In this document: positions 63,207 to 64,000 of the stretch, one piece after another | How positions within the stretch are numbered: position 1 is the stretch's first letter | How the letters are laid out: every line of letters starts with the position of its first letter | Assembly: GCF_021261325.1 (NCBI RefSeq) | Contig: NZ_JAJSBI010000031.1 | Location: 50,213 to 114,212 of the forward strand | Direction of reading: 5' to 3' | Length of the DNA stretch: 64,000 nt | Source: Streptomyces guryensis | GTDB taxonomy: Bacteria; Actinomycetota; Actinomycetes; Streptomycetales; Streptomycetaceae | The notes under the pieces: generated by a model | What the model was told of the DNA's origin: nothing | What the model saw: only the letters and a program-made list of their open reading frames with translations | The model's database searches: none | Position numbers and translations under genes: made by a program

Positions 63207-63885
63207 CTAGGTGTATGAGGCCAGGACGTTGGTGACGGTCTGCCCGAGTGTTGCTGCGGGTGGTAGTCCGTCGAGGGCGGTGTGGAGTCGGTGGTAGTTG
63301 TAGTGGATGTTCCACACCGCCAGCGCCTGGGCTCGCTGTGTTTCGGAGGTCTAGGTGCGCGCGTACAGGAACTCTTCTGCCAGGATCCGGCTGTACCGTT
63401 CCACTTTCCCGTTGCGCCGGGGTGTGTACGGTCGGATCCGTTGGTGCCGTGAGCCGAGTAGGGCGCGGGTGAACGCGTCGGCCCGGTAGCAGGCACCATT
63501 GTCGGTGACGAGCAGTTCGATGCGGGTGATGCCGTGTGCGGCAAACCACGCCCTGGCTCGGTGCAGGAACGCGATCGCCGTCGAGGCTTTCTCATCCGGC
63601 AAGGGTTCGGTGTAGGCGAGGCGGGTGTGCCCGTCGATGGCGGAGTGTAGGTACACGTACCCTCCGCGGCCGGTCTTCTTCTTGTTCCGGCTGGCTGCCC
63701 GGGAGTGGTCGCTGTCTCAGCCGTGGGCTTGCCATCCGCCGCCGTCAGGTATCCGTCCGGCCTTCTTCACGTCGATGTGCACCATGTGTCCCGGCCGGCG
63801 AGCGGTGATGGTGCGTGGTTTCCGCGTGGTGTGGCCGTCGGGGTCGATGAATCGTCGTCTACTCAGACCGAGATGGGGGTCGTGT
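63207..63885 (-). pseudogene. IS481-family transposase, inactivated
   Basis: The DDE core is recognisable: GHMVHIDVKKAGRIPDGGGW, YLHSAIDGHTRLAYTEPLP, RIELLVTDNGACYRADAF and RRNGKVERYSRILAEEF, ending ASYT* at 63207. In-frame stops interrupt it at 63717-63719 (TGA) and 63351-63353 (TAG, where the family has Trp in YARTWTSE). The N-terminal helix-turn-helix part is absent. Terminal repeats were not identified. Confidence 0.85.
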
Positions 63886-63906
63886 CCCTCGTCGTGGTGT
63901 TGGGGA

Positions 63907-63999
63907 TCAACTGGAGGGCGTGTTCGGGGTGTTGGGTAGTGCGGGGGTGCTTTCGGGGAGTTCGCGGTAGATCTCGCCCATGCTGCCTTCGGGGAGGTA
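63907..63999 (-). CDS. C-terminal end of an unidentified gene running off the window
   Basis: The last codons read LPEGSMGEIYRELPESTPAL and end in NTPNTPSS*. The piece enters from the right edge and abuts the dead transposase. It is too short to identify; it may be a real 3' end or a chance frame. Confidence 0.3.
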   Translation of the reverse strand, partial: YLPEGSMGEIYRELPESTPALPNTPNTPSS

Positions 64000-64000
64000 G

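Noticed and set aside
1..64000. CRISPR arrays, tRNA or rRNA genes, riboswitches
   Set aside because: No regularly spaced repeats, no cloverleaf-like sequence and no recognisable riboswitch core were seen by eye.

Overview
The window is high-GC DNA with Streptomyces-like gene style: frequent GTG and TTG starts, 4-base start/stop overlaps, Sec/Tat secreted hydrolases, a P450 with its own ferredoxin, an MMPL pump, NarL- and OmpR-type two-component systems, and a STAND/WD40 protein. A MobF-type relaxase at the left edge and several decayed insertion sequences and pseudogenes suggest accessory DNA: a chromosome arm, an integrated element or a large plasmid. I see no tRNA, rRNA or CRISPR array.

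Layout. 0.2-4.7 kb: conjugative relaxase-helicase preceded by a perfect inverted repeat. 4.7-6.2 kb: IS5 remnant and a small secreted protein. 6.2-8.6 kb: DHA2-type drug exporter divergent from a TetR regulator, with two matching palindromes between them. 8.7-13.9 kb: P450, ferredoxin, ferredoxin reductase, aldehyde dehydrogenase and SDR operon. 14.9-19.4 kb: small membrane protein, lipoprotein, NarL-type two-component system and a DMT-like transporter. 19.7-21.9 kb: MMPL transporter. 22.2-23.4 kb: frameshifted rhamnosidase remnant. 24.0-27.1 kb: large LuxR-type ATPase regulator and an inverted, decayed copy of its C-terminus. 27.3-29.9 kb: a ribosome-inactivating-protein (RIP) homologue and a DacB-type carboxypeptidase.

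30.2-36.4 kb: LysR, three tandem RraA-fold proteins, an aminotransferase and an alpha/beta hydrolase, then a second LysR. 36.8-48.9 kb: a large divergent catabolic locus (CitE-like lyase, HTD2-like hydratase, MHS transporter, aldehyde dehydrogenase, two-subunit TPP decarboxylase, hydrolase and LysR on the minus strand; CoA-transferase, acyl-CoA dehydrogenase and EtfBA on the plus strand). 49.0-54.0 kb: secreted GH43-type arabinofuranosidase and a large subtilase. 54.2-56.6 kb: lipoprotein, OmpR regulator and kinase arranged like CseA-CseB-CseC. 57-58 kb: a second RIP homologue. 58.6-63.1 kb: HTH-nSTAND-WD40 protein and a secreted protein with pore-former-like sequence features. 63.2-64 kb: dead IS481-family transposase and the end of another gene.

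The most notable signal not explained by genes is a 70-base promoter module present four times with identical internal spacing. It lies upstream of the P450 operon, the 14.9-kb membrane protein, the DMT-like transporter and the MMPL transporter: an 18-base palindrome GGTGTAGCNNGCTACACC, 17 bases, [C/G]TCCCTCG, 17 bases, CGGAAT[C/T]GTG. It ties oxidation and efflux genes into one local regulon, probably driven by the NarL-type system or the LuxR-type ATPase encoded among them. The other notable features are two RIP homologues in one window and a catabolic locus whose enzymes can be ordered into a route from a 2-oxo acid to a CoA-ester cleavage of the citramalyl-CoA type.
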